Assembly (NCBI GenBank): GCA_910587195.1
Contig: CAJUKL010000025.1
Span: 1 to 32,397, forward strand
DNA from: an uncultured Clostridia bacterium
Lineage (GTDB): Bacteria; Bacillota; Clostridia; Lachnospirales; Anaerotignaceae
Length of the DNA: 32,397 nucleotides
Direction: 5' to 3'
The notes below the pieces were generated by a model. It saw only the letters and a program-made list of their open reading frames with translations. It was not told where the DNA came from and did no database searches. Positions 22,570-30,913 of the stretch are shown one piece after another. Both the position numbers and the translations under genes were made by a program. Within the stretch, counting starts at the first letter, position 1. Each line of letters starts with the position of its first letter.

Positions 22570-23913
22570 ATGGCATTTGAAAATCTTTCTAATAAATTAC
22601 AAGAAGTCTTTAAACAACTCAGAAGCAAGGGAAAATTAACAGAAAATGATGTTAAAACTGCAATGAGAGAAGTTAAAATTGCATTGCTTGAAGCAGATGT
22701 TAATTTTAAAATTGTAAAACAGTTTATTAAAAAAGTAACAGAACGTGCTGTTGGTACAGAAGTGTTAGAAGGATTAAATCCCGGACAGCAAGTCATTAAA
22801 ATTGTAAATGATGAACTGATTGACTTAATGGGAACCACACAAAGTAAATTGACCTTTGCAAATAGACCACCAACTATTTATATGATGGTGGGGCTGCAAG
22901 GTGCTGGTAAAACAACAAGCAGCGGTAAATTAGCAGGATTGTTAAGAAAACAAGGAAAAAACCCACTTTTAGTGGCTTGTGATGTATATCGTCCGGCAGC
23001 TATTAAACAATTACAGGTTGTGGGAAAAACTTATAATATCCCTGTTTTTGAAATGGGTGATAAAATTAGTCCTGTGGAAATTTCCAAAAAAGCTGTTGCT
23101 TATGCAGCAGAACAAAAACATGATGTCATTTTAATTGATACCGCAGGACGTTTACACATCAATGAGGAATTGATGGACGAATTAAAAAATATTAAAACAG
23201 CAGTTCGTCCGCAGGAAATTCTCCTTGTAGTAGATGCTATGACAGGACAAGATGCAGTCACTGTTGCAGAAAGTTTTGATACACAATTAGGAATTGATGG
23301 TATTATATTGACAAAATTAGATGGTGATGCCAGAGGTGGTGCAGCACTTTCTGTCAGAAGTGTTACAAGTAAACCGATTAAATATATTGGCATGGGAGAA
23401 AAAATGGAGGATTTAGAGCCATTTCATCCTGACCGTATGGCTTCCCGTATTTTAGGTATGGGAGATGTGCTTTCCTTGATTGAAAAAGCACAACAAAATT
23501 TTGATGAAAAACAAGCTATGGAATTGCAAAAGAAAATGCGTGAAAATGATTTTACATTAGACGATTTTTTGGAGCAAATGCAGCAAGTTAAAAAAATGGG
23601 GCCAATTAAAGATTTACTTGGAATGATTCCAGGTATGAATCAATTAAATATGGAAGCACTAAACAATGTAGACCCCGCAAAAGAAATGAGCCGCACAGAG
23701 GCAATTATACAATCCATGACGAAAGAAGAAAGAGCAAATCCTTCTATTTTGAATGGTCCTAGAAAAAAAAGAATTGCGAATGGCTGCGGTAGAAGTATTG
23801 CAGATGTCAACCGTTTGTTAAAACAATTTGAAGAATTAAAAAAATTGATGAAACAAATGAGTGACCTTCAAAAGGGCAAAAGAGGAAAAATGAAATTTCC
23901 TTTTTTTAGATAA
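22570..23913 (+). CDS. ffh: Signal recognition particle protein Ffh
   Basis: Ffh is the SRP54-type GTPase that binds signal sequences and 4.5S/6S RNA and delivers ribosomes to FtsY. The 447-residue protein has a helical N domain, a G domain with GLQGAGKTTSSGKLA, DTAGRLHINEELMDEL and TKLDGDARGGAALS, and the Met-rich M domain from about residue 300 (MGPIKDLLGMIPGMNQ, RKKRIANGCGRSIADVNRLLKQFEELKKLMKQM). AAAGGAGAG precedes the ATG. It lies between ylxM and rpsP, the standard order. The SRP RNA gene was not seen in the window. Confidence 0.98.
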   Translation: MAFENLSNKLQEVFKQLRSKGKLTENDVKTAMREVKIALLEADVNFKIVKQFIKKVTERAVGTEVLEGLNPGQQVIKIVNDELIDLMGTTQSKLTFANRPPTIYMMVGLQGAGKTTSSGKLAGLLRKQGKNPLLVACDVYRPAAIKQLQVVGKTYNIPVFEMGDKISPVEISKKAVAYAAEQKHDVILIDTAGRLHINEELMDELKNIKTAVRPQEILLVVDAMTGQDAVTVAESFDTQLGIDGIILTKLDGDARGGAALSVRSVTSKPIKYIGMGEKMEDLEPFHPDRMASRILGMGDVLSLIEKAQQNFDEKQAMELQKKMRENDFTLDDFLEQMQQVKKMGPIKDLLGMIPGMNQLNMEALNNVDPAKEMSRTEAIIQSMTKEERANPSILNGPRKKRIANGCGRSIADVNRLLKQFEELKKLMKQMSDLQKGKRGKMKFPFFR

Positions 23914-23945
23914 ATTTGCCAGAAAAAAACTAGGAGGTGAAACAA

Positions 23946-24194
23946 ATGGCAGTTAGAATTAGATTAAAAAGATTAGGCGCAAAAAAGGCTCCATTTTATA
24001 GAATTGTTGTTGCAGATTCCAGAACATCAAGAAATGGTAAGTCTATTGCAGAAATTGGTTATTTTGACCCTACAAAAGAACCAAATGTCTTAAAAGTAGA
24101 TGCAGAAGAAGCAAAAAAATGGTTGTCTACAGGCGCACAGCCTTCTGATACAGCAAAAGCTTTGTTAAAAAAAGCTGGTGTCATTGGTGAGTAA
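23946..24194 (+). CDS. rpsP: 30S ribosomal protein S16
   Basis: The 82-residue protein begins MAVRIRLKRLGAKKAPFYRIVVADSR and contains EIGYFDPTKEP and WLSTGAQPSDT, all diagnostic for bS16. The ATG at 23946 follows AGGAGGTG with seven bases; an in-frame GTG three codons earlier lies inside that site. It is part of the ffh-rpsP-khpA-rimM-trmD operon. Confidence 0.98.
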   Translation: MAVRIRLKRLGAKKAPFYRIVVADSRTSRNGKSIAEIGYFDPTKEPNVLKVDAEEAKKWLSTGAQPSDTAKALLKKAGVIGE

Positions 24195-24212
24195 AAGTAG
24201 GGGGTTTTTCCT

Positions 24213-24440
24213 ATGAAAGACTTATTAGAAGTAATTACAAAAAACCTTGTGGACTATCCGGAAAAAGTTGAAGTTAAAGAAATACAAGAAGAACATTCCT
24301 TACTTTTGGAGCTTCATGTTGCACCAGAAGATATGGGAAAGGTGATTGGCAAACAAGGCAGAATTGCAAAAGCAATTCGTACTGTTGTAAAGGCTTCTGC
24401 AATTCACGAAGATAAAAGAGTTGTCATTGAGATTAAATGA
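24213..24440 (+). CDS. khpA: KH-domain RNA-binding protein KhpA
   Basis: A single KH domain of 75 residues. The RNA-binding loop is IGKQG at residues 45-49, followed by RIAKAIRTVVKAS. KhpA (YlqC) pairs with KhpB in other Firmicutes to bind RNAs that affect cell division and elongation. AGGGGG precedes the ATG. It lies 18 bases after rpsP, its normal position. Confidence 0.95.
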   Translation: MKDLLEVITKNLVDYPEKVEVKEIQEEHSLLLELHVAPEDMGKVIGKQGRIAKAIRTVVKASAIHEDKRVVIEIK

Positions 24441-24500
24441 CAAGCTATAAAACAATAGTAGTTCACATAAGATAAGCAATTCGGTTTTTAGACAATCTCG

Positions 24501-24537
24501 GCACAGGGGAACTTTCTCTTGTGCTGTTTGTGTTTTT
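24501..24537 (+). terminator. Terminator or attenuator between khpA and rimM
   Basis: GCACAGGGGA (24501-24510) pairs with TCTCTTGTGC (24515-24524), with two G-U pairs, around ACTT, followed by TGTTTGTGTTTTT. It separates rpsP-khpA from rimM-trmD within the operon. The T-tract is interrupted, so partial readthrough is likely. Confidence 0.5.
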
Positions 24538-24562
24538 GGTAAAAAAAGAAAAGAGGTGCAAT

Positions 24563-25072
24563 ATGCAGAACTGTTTTGAAATTGGCAAAGTAGCAGGAAC
24601 ACATGGCTTAAAAGGTACATTGCGTGTTTTTCCTACCACAGAAGACCCTTCTCGTTTTGAACTGTTAAAAGAATTTATTATAGAAAATAAAGGAAAACAA
24701 GAAACCTTTCATATAGAAAAAATTGCATATCATAAAAAATTTGTGCTTGTTACGGTAAAAGAATTAAAAGACATTAATGAAGCAGAATTATATAAAGGGG
24801 CTGGCATTTGGATTCCAGAGGAACAAGCCTTACCTTTAGAAGAAAATGAATATTATATGCGTGATTTGTATGGTTTGGCTGTGGTAACAGAGGAAGGAGA
24901 AGAATTAGGTACACTGGCGGATATTTATGAAACAGGAGCAAATGATGTTTATGCAATTCGTCAAGAAGGAAAAAAGGATTTGTTGATTCCTGCTATTCAA
25001 CAGTGTATTGTATCTGTGGATATAAAAAATCGTATTATGGTGGTTCGGCTGTTGGAAGGATTGAGAGAATGA
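24563..25072 (+). CDS. rimM: 16S rRNA processing protein RimM
   Basis: RimM assists maturation of the 30S head together with ribosomal protein S19. The 169-residue protein has the N-terminal barrel (FEIGKVAGTHGLKGTLRVFPTTEDPSRF) and a C-terminal PRC-barrel-like domain (YYMRDLYGLAVVTEEGEELG, ANDVYAIRQ, LLIPAI). The ATG at 24563 is chosen for AGAGGTG seven bases upstream; the longer frame starts in the preceding hairpin. It overlaps trmD by ATGA, indicating coupled translation. Confidence 0.96.
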   Translation: MQNCFEIGKVAGTHGLKGTLRVFPTTEDPSRFELLKEFIIENKGKQETFHIEKIAYHKKFVLVTVKELKDINEAELYKGAGIWIPEEQALPLEENEYYMRDLYGLAVVTEEGEELGTLADIYETGANDVYAIRQEGKKDLLIPAIQQCIVSVDIKNRIMVVRLLEGLRE

Positions 25073-25746
25073 AACAATATACGGTTTTGACTTTGTTTCC
25101 TGAAATGATTACACAAGCATTTTCCCATAGTATTTTGGGCAGAGCACAAAAAGAAGGTCATATTTGTATTGAAGCGATTGACATTCGAGAATTTTCTAAA
25201 AATAAACAAAAACATGTTGACGATTATCCTTATGGGGGTGGTGCAGGCATGGTTATGCAAGCGCAACCAATTTATGATGCTTATGCTAGTATAGCGGAAC
25301 AAAAAAGAGGACGCATCATTTATTTGTCCCCACAGGGAAAACCTTTTACACAAAAAATAGCAGAACAACTGTCTTTTGAAAAAAATATTATCTTTCTTTG
25401 TGGACATTATGAAGGTGTAGATGAAAGAGTATTAGAAGAATTAAAGGTGGAAGAAATTTCCCTTGGAGATTTTGTGTTGACAGGGGGAGAAATTGCAGCA
25501 ATTGCAGTCATTGATGCAGTAGCAAGGCTGGTGCCTGGTGTGCTGGGAAAAGAAGAATCTTTTCAGCAAGAAAGTTTTTCTGATGGGCTTTTAGAATATC
25601 CACAATATACAAGACCAGCTGTTTTTATGGGGCGCACTGTTCCAGAGGTGCTTTTGTCAGGACATCATGGAAAAATACAGCAATGGCGAAAAGAACAATC
25701 TTTACTGAGAACAAAACAAAAACGACCAGATTTGTTAGAAAAATAA
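25069..25746 (+). CDS. trmD: tRNA (guanine-N1)-methyltransferase TrmD
   Basis: TrmD makes m1G37 in tRNAs reading CNN codons and so prevents +1 frameshifting. The trefoil-knot SAM site is intact: LSPQGKPFTQ, FLCGHYEGVDERV and SLGDFVLTGGEIAAIAVIDAVARLVPG. DDYPYGGGAGMVMQ and FMGRTVPEVLLSGHHGKI are also present. At 225 residues it is somewhat shorter than many homologues, mostly at the C-terminus, which ends KRPDLLEK. The ATG at 25069 overlaps the rimM stop; the longer frame runs inside rimM. rplS, which usually follows trmD, is absent here. Confidence 0.97.
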   Translation: MKQYTVLTLFPEMITQAFSHSILGRAQKEGHICIEAIDIREFSKNKQKHVDDYPYGGGAGMVMQAQPIYDAYASIAEQKRGRIIYLSPQGKPFTQKIAEQLSFEKNIIFLCGHYEGVDERVLEELKVEEISLGDFVLTGGEIAAIAVIDAVARLVPGVLGKEESFQQESFSDGLLEYPQYTRPAVFMGRTVPEVLLSGHHGKIQQWRKEQSLLRTKQKRPDLLEK

Positions 25747-25766
25747 AATAGATAGGGGGAGAGCAG

Positions 25767-26246
25767 ATGAGAGATATTATATTATATCGAAAACGGTTTA
25801 TTCCAATGGAAACAGTTTTGTTAAAAGATGATAGCATTGTATTTCAAGATGAAAATGTGATTGTGACAAAATGGCATACCATAAAACCGAGAGAAGATTT
25901 TGAAAAAGGAATTTCTTGCTATTTTCTTAGGGATGGTTATAAAATTAGTCGTTTTATTAATAAAAATGACAAGATTATTTATCATTACTGTGATATTATA
26001 GAAACAGAACAAGTAGAAAATACGTATATTTTTGTAGATTTGTTAGCAGATGTAATTATTTATGAAGATGGCTTGATAAAAGTGGTAGACATTGCAGAAA
26101 TTGCACAGGCTTTAAAAGAAAAACTGTTGTCTGTAGAATTGGCACAAAAAGCACTTTATAGATTAGATAATTTGCTTTCGATTGTATATAATGGTACATG
26201 GAAGCAAAAAACAGAGAAGTATTTTGAAATGGGGAGTTTTGAATGA
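25767..26246 (+). CDS. DUF402-like protein
   Basis: A 159-residue protein resembling the DUF402/FomD-like barrel family, some members of which hydrolyse nucleotides or nucleotide conjugates. Supporting features are the middle block YFLRDGYKISRFINKNDKIIYHYCDI, then YIFVDLLADVIIYEDG with conserved acidic residues, and a helical end. GGGGGAGAG precedes the ATG. It starts 20 bases after trmD and overlaps radC by ATGA, so it is probably in this operon. The family call is from motif memory and the function is not known. Confidence 0.75.
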   Translation: MRDIILYRKRFIPMETVLLKDDSIVFQDENVIVTKWHTIKPREDFEKGISCYFLRDGYKISRFINKNDKIIYHYCDIIETEQVENTYIFVDLLADVIIYEDGLIKVVDIAEIAQALKEKLLSVELAQKALYRLDNLLSIVYNGTWKQKTEKYFEMGSFE

Positions 26247-26938
26247 ATGCAGGTGAAAAAAAGGAAAATCCCCACGCCGGACACAGAGATAGATTGAGAA
26301 AGCGTTTTTTAGAAGAAGGTGGAGAATCTTTTGAAAAACATCAACTCTTAGAATTATTATTGTTTGGTGTTGTTCCAAGAAAAGATACCAATGAAATGGC
26401 ACATAAATTATTAAATAATTTTAATGACTCTTTTAATATATTAATTAATAGTTATTATATAGATATTATAGAAAAAAGTGGTGTTCCTATCAATGTAGCT
26501 GTTTTTTTAAATGCACTTGCACAATTTATAAAAGTATATCAACTGGAGATATTGGAACAAAAAACAGAATTGATAACAACAAAACAATGTGGAGAATATG
26601 CTACAACTATATTGATGAATGAAAGGATAGAAAAATTTTATATTTTTTGCTTGAATGCAAAGAAAAAATTAATAAGGTCTACTTGCCTTTTAAAAGGAAC
26701 TTCTTCAAGAGTTATTGTAGAACCATCTATTGTAGTAAAAGAAGCTTTGTTTTGTAATGCTGTTTCAGTGGTATTTGCCCATAATCATCCAGGAGGAACA
26801 TTAAGACCTTCTGAAGCAGATATTGAATTGACATTAAATTTAAAAGAAATTTTAACTTCCATAAATATTGAATTGTCAGACCATATTATTGTGGCAAATG
26901 GGCAATATTATAGTTTACGGGAGAATAAACATTTGTAA
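26243..26938 (+). CDS. radC: RadC-family JAB-domain protein
   Basis: The 231-residue protein has an N-terminal helical part typical of RadC (HAGHRDRLRKRFLEEGGESFEKHQLLELLLFGVVPRKDTNEMA). A C-terminal MPN+/JAB metal motif is intact: H180-N-H182-P-G-G, with S190 and D193 (HNHPGGTLRPSEAD). The family is widespread; its role in DNA repair is disputed and it may be a metal-dependent hydrolase. It is shorter than the usual RadC only at the ends. It overlaps the preceding gene by ATGA and is followed after 20 bases by the PspC-like gene. Confidence 0.95.
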   Translation: MNAGEKKENPHAGHRDRLRKRFLEEGGESFEKHQLLELLLFGVVPRKDTNEMAHKLLNNFNDSFNILINSYYIDIIEKSGVPINVAVFLNALAQFIKVYQLEILEQKTELITTKQCGEYATTILMNERIEKFYIFCLNAKKKLIRSTCLLKGTSSRVIVEPSIVVKEALFCNAVSVVFAHNHPGGTLRPSEADIELTLNLKEILTSINIELSDHIIVANGQYYSLRENKHL

Positions 26939-26958
26939 GATAAAAGGAGGAAAAAATA

Positions 26959-27186
26959 ATGCGCAGAAGATTGTACCGTTCTACAAAAGATGTAAAATTG
27001 GCTGGTGTATGTGGCGGATTAGCAGAATATTTTGATGTAGATGTAACATTAATTCGTTTGCTCTGGATTGTTGGCTCTTTTATGACAGCATTTTTAACTG
27101 GATTGTTACTTTATATCATTTGTGCCTGCATTATTCCCATAGATGATGGCTGTATTGATGCAGAATATCAGGAAAAAGAAAAATAA
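26959..27186 (+). CDS. PspC-domain membrane protein
   Basis: The 75-residue protein starts with the PspC motif RRLYRSTKDVKLAGVCGGLAEYF, then DVDVTLIRLLWIV, and has one long hydrophobic stretch (about residues 32-57). The family includes the phage-shock regulator PspC, but small stand-alone proteins like this are common in Firmicutes and poorly understood; envelope stress sensing is possible. AAAGGAGG precedes the ATG. A terminator follows directly. Confidence 0.9.
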   Translation: MRRRLYRSTKDVKLAGVCGGLAEYFDVDVTLIRLLWIVGSFMTAFLTGLLLYIICACIIPIDDGCIDAEYQEKEK

Positions 27187-27188
27187 AA

Positions 27189-27225
27189 GGAAACCTTGTG
27201 GCAAATGCTGCAAGGTTTTATTTTT
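27189..27225 (+). terminator. Terminator of the ylxM-to-PspC transcript
   Basis: AAACCTTG (27191-27198) pairs with CAAGGTTT (27211-27218), with an inner GC/GC pairing, and ends in TTTTATTTTT. It separates the housekeeping operon from spoIVB. Confidence 0.85.
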
Positions 27226-27355
27226 GGAAAAGTATTGATTGTATAACTCTTTTGCAATCGGGTTACTTTAATATGTGTAACAATATTTTTTATATAAGAA
27301 TAGCATGGCAAATTTACAATATTTTATACTCTTTTGCAGTCAGGAGTTGAAAAAA

Positions 27356-28609
27356 ATGTATTTTAAAAAAATATCAATAGGCTGTATTATCACAATGCTG
27401 GTAGCCTGGTATGCTTTTGTTTCGTCTGTACCAGATAAAATTTATATGATACAAGGAAAAGAAAGTGTGTTTGATTTACCGTTTGAAGCGGAGGTAATAG
27501 AGGAAAATATTGGTGTTTTAAATGTAAACCATCAACCTGTTTCCGAAAATATTCATTTTAATTTAGCAAAGCCATTTACTGTAAAGTCAGAAAAACAAGG
27601 TACAGCTAAAATAGCACTTTCTATGATGGGGATTCCTATAAAAACAATAGAAGCTACTGTGATTCCCAGAACAGAAGTTGTTGCTGGCGGAATGGCGGTA
27701 GGGGTATCTATGGATACGAGAGGTATTATGGTACTTGGTACAGGCTATGTCAATGGAGAAGAAAACAAAATATATGAGCCAGCAAAAGGAATTTTACAAT
27801 CAGGAGATATGATATTACAGGCAGATGGAAAAAGTTTAAAAAACAAAGAAGATTTAAGGAAAGCAGTAGAAGAAAATGGAGAAAAAACAATGCCTTTTTT
27901 AGTAGATAGAAATGGTGTACAACAGACAGTTGAAATCACACCAGTATTTAGTAAAGAAGATAATAGCTGCAAAATTGGGATATGGGTAAGAGATTCTACA
28001 CAAGGAATTGGTACGATAACCTTTTTTAATCCAGATAGAAATACTTTTGCAGCTTTAGGGCATGGAGTTTATGATGTGGATACACAAGAATTAATGCAAA
28101 TTAAAAATGGACAGATTACGCAGTCCTCTATTATTGATGTAAAAAAAGGAGAAAAAGGAGAGCCTGGTGCGCTGACAGGAAATGTAGGTAGAGATTTTAT
28201 ATTAGGAGAAATTGCCATTAATACAGAAGTGGGCATTTATGGAACAGTAGAAGCTGGAAAAGAAAGTTATTTTGCAGGACAAAAATTGCCCATTGCTTTA
28301 CAGCAGGATATTCAAGAGGGAAAAGCTACAATTTTATCTAATATTGAGGGAGAAGAAGTAAAAGAATATGAAGTAGAAATAGAAAGTGTAAACCGTTATA
28401 GTAAGAATGAAAGCAAAGGCATGGTGATTAAAATTACAGACCAAGAATTGTTATCTAAAACAGGTGGTATTGTACAAGGAATGTCAGGTTCGCCCATTTT
28501 ACAGCAAGGAAAGATTATAGGGGCAGTCACGCATGTATTTGTGAATGACCCAACAAAAGGATATGGTATTTTTATTGAAAATATGTTAAAACAGGAAAAT
28601 GAAATTTAA
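27356..28609 (+). CDS. spoIVB: SpoIVB serine peptidase
   Basis: SpoIVB is made in the forespore and cleaves SpoIVFA to trigger pro-sigmaK processing in the mother cell. The 417-residue protein has an N-terminal membrane anchor (about residues 6-25), a PDZ domain (about 100-195, GILQSGDMILQADGKSLKNKEDL) and the S55-type peptidase domain. The expected triad is visible: H236 in ALGHGVYD, D362 in KITDQELL and S377 in GMSGSPI, in positions matching the Bacillus enzyme. AGGAG is nine bases upstream of the ATG at 27356. spo0A, often next to spoIVB, is not present downstream; a repeat follows instead. I found no convincing forespore promoter. Confidence 0.96.
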   Translation: MYFKKISIGCIITMLVAWYAFVSSVPDKIYMIQGKESVFDLPFEAEVIEENIGVLNVNHQPVSENIHFNLAKPFTVKSEKQGTAKIALSMMGIPIKTIEATVIPRTEVVAGGMAVGVSMDTRGIMVLGTGYVNGEENKIYEPAKGILQSGDMILQADGKSLKNKEDLRKAVEENGEKTMPFLVDRNGVQQTVEITPVFSKEDNSCKIGIWVRDSTQGIGTITFFNPDRNTFAALGHGVYDVDTQELMQIKNGQITQSSIIDVKKGEKGEPGALTGNVGRDFILGEIAINTEVGIYGTVEAGKESYFAGQKLPIALQQDIQEGKATILSNIEGEEVKEYEVEIESVNRYSKNESKGMVIKITDQELLSKTGGIVQGMSGSPILQQGKIIGAVTHVFVNDPTKGYGIFIENMLKQENEI

Positions 28610-28616
28610 TAAAAAG

Positions 28617-28650
28617 GGCATTGAAAAATTATTTTCAATGCCTTAGTTTG
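28617..28650 (+). terminator. Terminator after spoIVB
   Basis: A perfect 11-bp stem, GGCATTGAAAA (28617-28627) with TTTTCAATGCC (28632-28642), and loop ATTA, eight bases after the stop codon. The following T-tract is short and interrupted (TTAGTTT), so termination may be incomplete. Confidence 0.7.
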
Positions 28651-28675
28651 TCAAAAAAAATTAAAAATATTGGAA

Positions 28676-29026
28676 CTTTGGTCTACGCTTCGTTCCAGTC
28701 GGTTCTAAACGAACGTCTACCGGACGTTCAGAATCCCTTCAAAGACACGCTTGCAAGCGTAAAAAACCTTGAGAGCTCTGGTCTCCATTTCATTCCGGTC
28801 GTTGCAGAACAAACATCCACTGGACGTTTTGCAACTTAAACTCTGGCAAGCCCTTTGAAAAGGGCTTGACCCTAAACTTTTCCTTTTGCACACGGAACAG
28901 ATTCTAAGTTTTAACCACTGGTGCTCCGTTGTCGTTCCGCCACAACAACTACTCAACTCCAATACACAGCAGCAAAACGAAGTTTTGCACAAAAGTTCTT
29001 TGCTACCTTTCTTTTAAGAAAGGTAG
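28676..29026 (+). repeat. Dispersed palindromic repeat, copy F (long form, about 350 bp)
   Basis: An inverted counterpart of copy E, with the same modules in the same order on the opposite strand: GTCTACGCTTCGTTCCAGTC, GAACGTCTACCGGACGTTC, ACACGCTTGCAAGCGT, ACATCCACTGGACGTTTTGC, the stem CAAGCCC with GGGCTTG around TTTTCAAA-like bases, CTTTTGCACACGGAACAGA, AAAACGAAGTTTTGCAC, and a final hairpin CTACCTTTC/GAAAGGTAG (29003-29026). Compared with E, several stems have changed on both arms. It ends one base before the stop codon of the chemotaxis receptor gene and accounts for the gap after spoIVB. Confidence 0.88.
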
Positions 29027-30703
29027 TTAGCGGAGCTGGAATTTTTGTACAGCGATTTTTAGCTGTTCTGCTTGCCCGTAAAGGTCTTTTGCAAAAGAAG
29101 CAGATTCTTCTGCCGTACTTGCATTTGTTTGTACTACAGTAGAAATTTGTTCCATACCAAATGTCAACTCTTTTAAAGATTGTGCTTGACTGGTAGCAGA
29201 TTCTGCAATATGTTCTACAATGTCGGCTGTCTGGTGTGCAGTGGAAACAACAGAAGAAAGAGAGGTTGTTGTTTGTTCTGATAAAGAAGTTCCATAGGCA
29301 ACTAAGCGCACTGATTCTTCAATTAATTTCGTAATGTTTTGTGCAGATTCTGAACTCTTACTTGCTAAATTTTGTACTTCATTTGCAACAACAACAAATC
29401 CTTTTCCGGCTTCTCCGGCACGTGCTGCTTCCACAGCAGCATTTAATGCTAGAAGATTAGTTTGTAAAGCAATGTCTTCTATGGTTTTGATAATTCCGCC
29501 AATTTGACGGGAAGATTTTGCAATGTCTTCTATCGCTGAAGTCAATTCTTTCATTTTTTGCTTGCAGACTTCTAATTGTACAGTGGAATCTACTGAATAG
29601 GTTTTTGCATTATCTGCATCTTCGGAAGTACGTTTGACTTGCTCTGTAATATCTTGGATTCCTTTGGATAATTTTTTAACAGTAGAGGCTTGTTCTATTG
29701 CACCATGAGATAATGTTTCTGCGCTAGATGCCATTTTTTCAGATTGCTGAGAAACATTTTCTGCGGTTACATTAATGCGGGAAAGTGCATCATTTAAAGC
29801 ATTTAATATTTCAGACATCGCTGTTTGAATGGGTAAAAATTCTCCTCTGTAGTCGCTATCTACCGTTAAAGACATATTACCATCTGCCATTTGGGATAAT
29901 TTAGAATCAATATCACTGATATATTTTTTAAATTCATGTTTTGTTTCATGAATAGAGGCAACTAGTAATCCAATTTCAGATGTATTTGGTTCTAAAGAAA
30001 ATTGTTCTGAAAGATTTCCTTTTGAAATTTTTATCATTTCGTTTTTGATTGCAATAACAGGACTTAAAATTCTTTTACGGATAATAAACATATTAATACA
30101 TTGTATTACACCCACAAGGATTAATATAAAAATCATAAAGATTTGAATCATATTTCTTTGTAGATGAAGCTGTTTTACTTCTTGTGCTGTTCTTGCATTG
30201 AGTGTGGATAAAAATTGTTCTTTTAAAGCATTAATTTGTTGCGTAGAAGCACTATAATCTGCCCCATAAACATAGTCAATAGCTTCTTGTATATGTCCTT
30301 GCTCTACTTTTTTCATAGCTTCTTCTTCCAAAGGCACTAACTCATTGGAAAGAGCAGACATGCGGTTAATCATATCTTGTTCTTCTGAAGAAATACCAAT
30401 TTCCTGCATGGCAGCAATGCCACTTTCACGATTTTTTTCGTTATTTACTTCATCCCAATAATGGTCATAATGTTCTTTGTTTCCTGTGGAAGCAAATGCG
30501 CGCACTTCATTTGTTAAATGAGAAGAGGCATTCATAAATTTATTTGCATTATAAGTTAATTGAAATCGATTTTCCATAGCAACGTCAAATTTTCTATTGG
30601 CACCGTGATACGCAAGCAAAGAAAATGCCATTAAAAATAACACAAAAATAGAAGCTCCATTTAAAATAATAGTCAAAGTAGATTGATTGATTGTTTTTTT
30701 CAT
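29027..30703 (-). CDS. Methyl-accepting chemotaxis protein
   Basis: A transmembrane chemoreceptor of 558 residues. It has two membrane helices (about 10-32 and 186-208) enclosing a four-helix-bundle type sensor domain of about 150 residues (ligand unknown). A HAMP-like segment follows (PVIAIKNEMIKISKGNLSEQF), then the long cytoplasmic signalling coiled coil. The conserved hairpin tip is at about 405-440 (IEDIALQTNLLALNAAVEAA, then GEAGKGFVVVANEVQNLA). The ATG at 30703 has GGAGGGGG five bases upstream; the ATG five codons earlier overlaps that site. It has its own promoter. The stop lies directly beside repeat copy F, so that hairpin may end the transcript. No che or fla genes are in the window. 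Confidence 0.95.
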   Translation of the reverse strand: MKKTINQSTLTIILNGASIFVLFLMAFSLLAYHGANRKFDVAMENRFQLTYNANKFMNASSHLTNEVRAFASTGNKEHYDHYWDEVNNEKNRESGIAAMQEIGISSEEQDMINRMSALSNELVPLEEEAMKKVEQGHIQEAIDYVYGADYSASTQQINALKEQFLSTLNARTAQEVKQLHLQRNMIQIFMIFILILVGVIQCINMFIIRKRILSPVIAIKNEMIKISKGNLSEQFSLEPNTSEIGLLVASIHETKHEFKKYISDIDSKLSQMADGNMSLTVDSDYRGEFLPIQTAMSEILNALNDALSRINVTAENVSQQSEKMASSAETLSHGAIEQASTVKKLSKGIQDITEQVKRTSEDADNAKTYSVDSTVQLEVCKQKMKELTSAIEDIAKSSRQIGGIIKTIEDIALQTNLLALNAAVEAARAGEAGKGFVVVANEVQNLASKSSESAQNITKLIEESVRLVAYGTSLSEQTTTSLSSVVSTAHQTADIVEHIAESATSQAQSLKELTFGMEQISTVVQTNASTAEESASFAKDLYGQAEQLKIAVQKFQLR

Positions 30704-30814
30704 AACTTCCCCCTCCATAATAAAAATTTTGTTTGCCTAATATTTTATAAAAACTAAAATTTTTAGACTTAAATGAACAAAATCTAATAAAGCAATCTGC
30801 TTTTATATGTACAA

Positions 30815-30843
30815 ATTATATATCATTGTAGAGAAGATTGCAA
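30815..30843 (-). promoter_or_regulatory. SigA-type promoter of the chemoreceptor gene
   Basis: On the minus strand, TTGCAA (complement of 30838-30843), exactly 17 bases and TATAAT (complement of 30815-30820). No SigD-type motif (TAAA with GCCGATAA) was found. Confidence 0.75.
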
Positions 30844-30867
30844 TTATAACTTTTATTATTGTAACAC

Positions 30868-30900
30868 AAAAAAATAAGCAGAAGCATTTTGCTTCTACTC
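30868..30900 (-). terminator. Terminator of the amidohydrolase gene
   Basis: AGCAGAAGC (30877-30885) pairs with GCTTCTACT (30891-30899), with one mismatch, around ATTTT. On the minus strand it is followed by a T-rich tract. Confidence 0.85.
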
Positions 30901-30913
30901 ATTTAGAAATAAA

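Noticed and set aside
27240..27350. Near-direct repeat CTCTTTTGCA(A/G)TC before spoIVB, and a forespore sigma promoter
   Set aside because: The repeat is only about 13 bases with mismatches nearby, and no convincing SigF/SigG -35 and -10 pair with proper spacing could be seen.
30704..30913. SigD (motility) promoter for the chemoreceptor
   Set aside because: No GCCGATAA-like -10 is present; a good SigA promoter with 17-base spacing explains expression.
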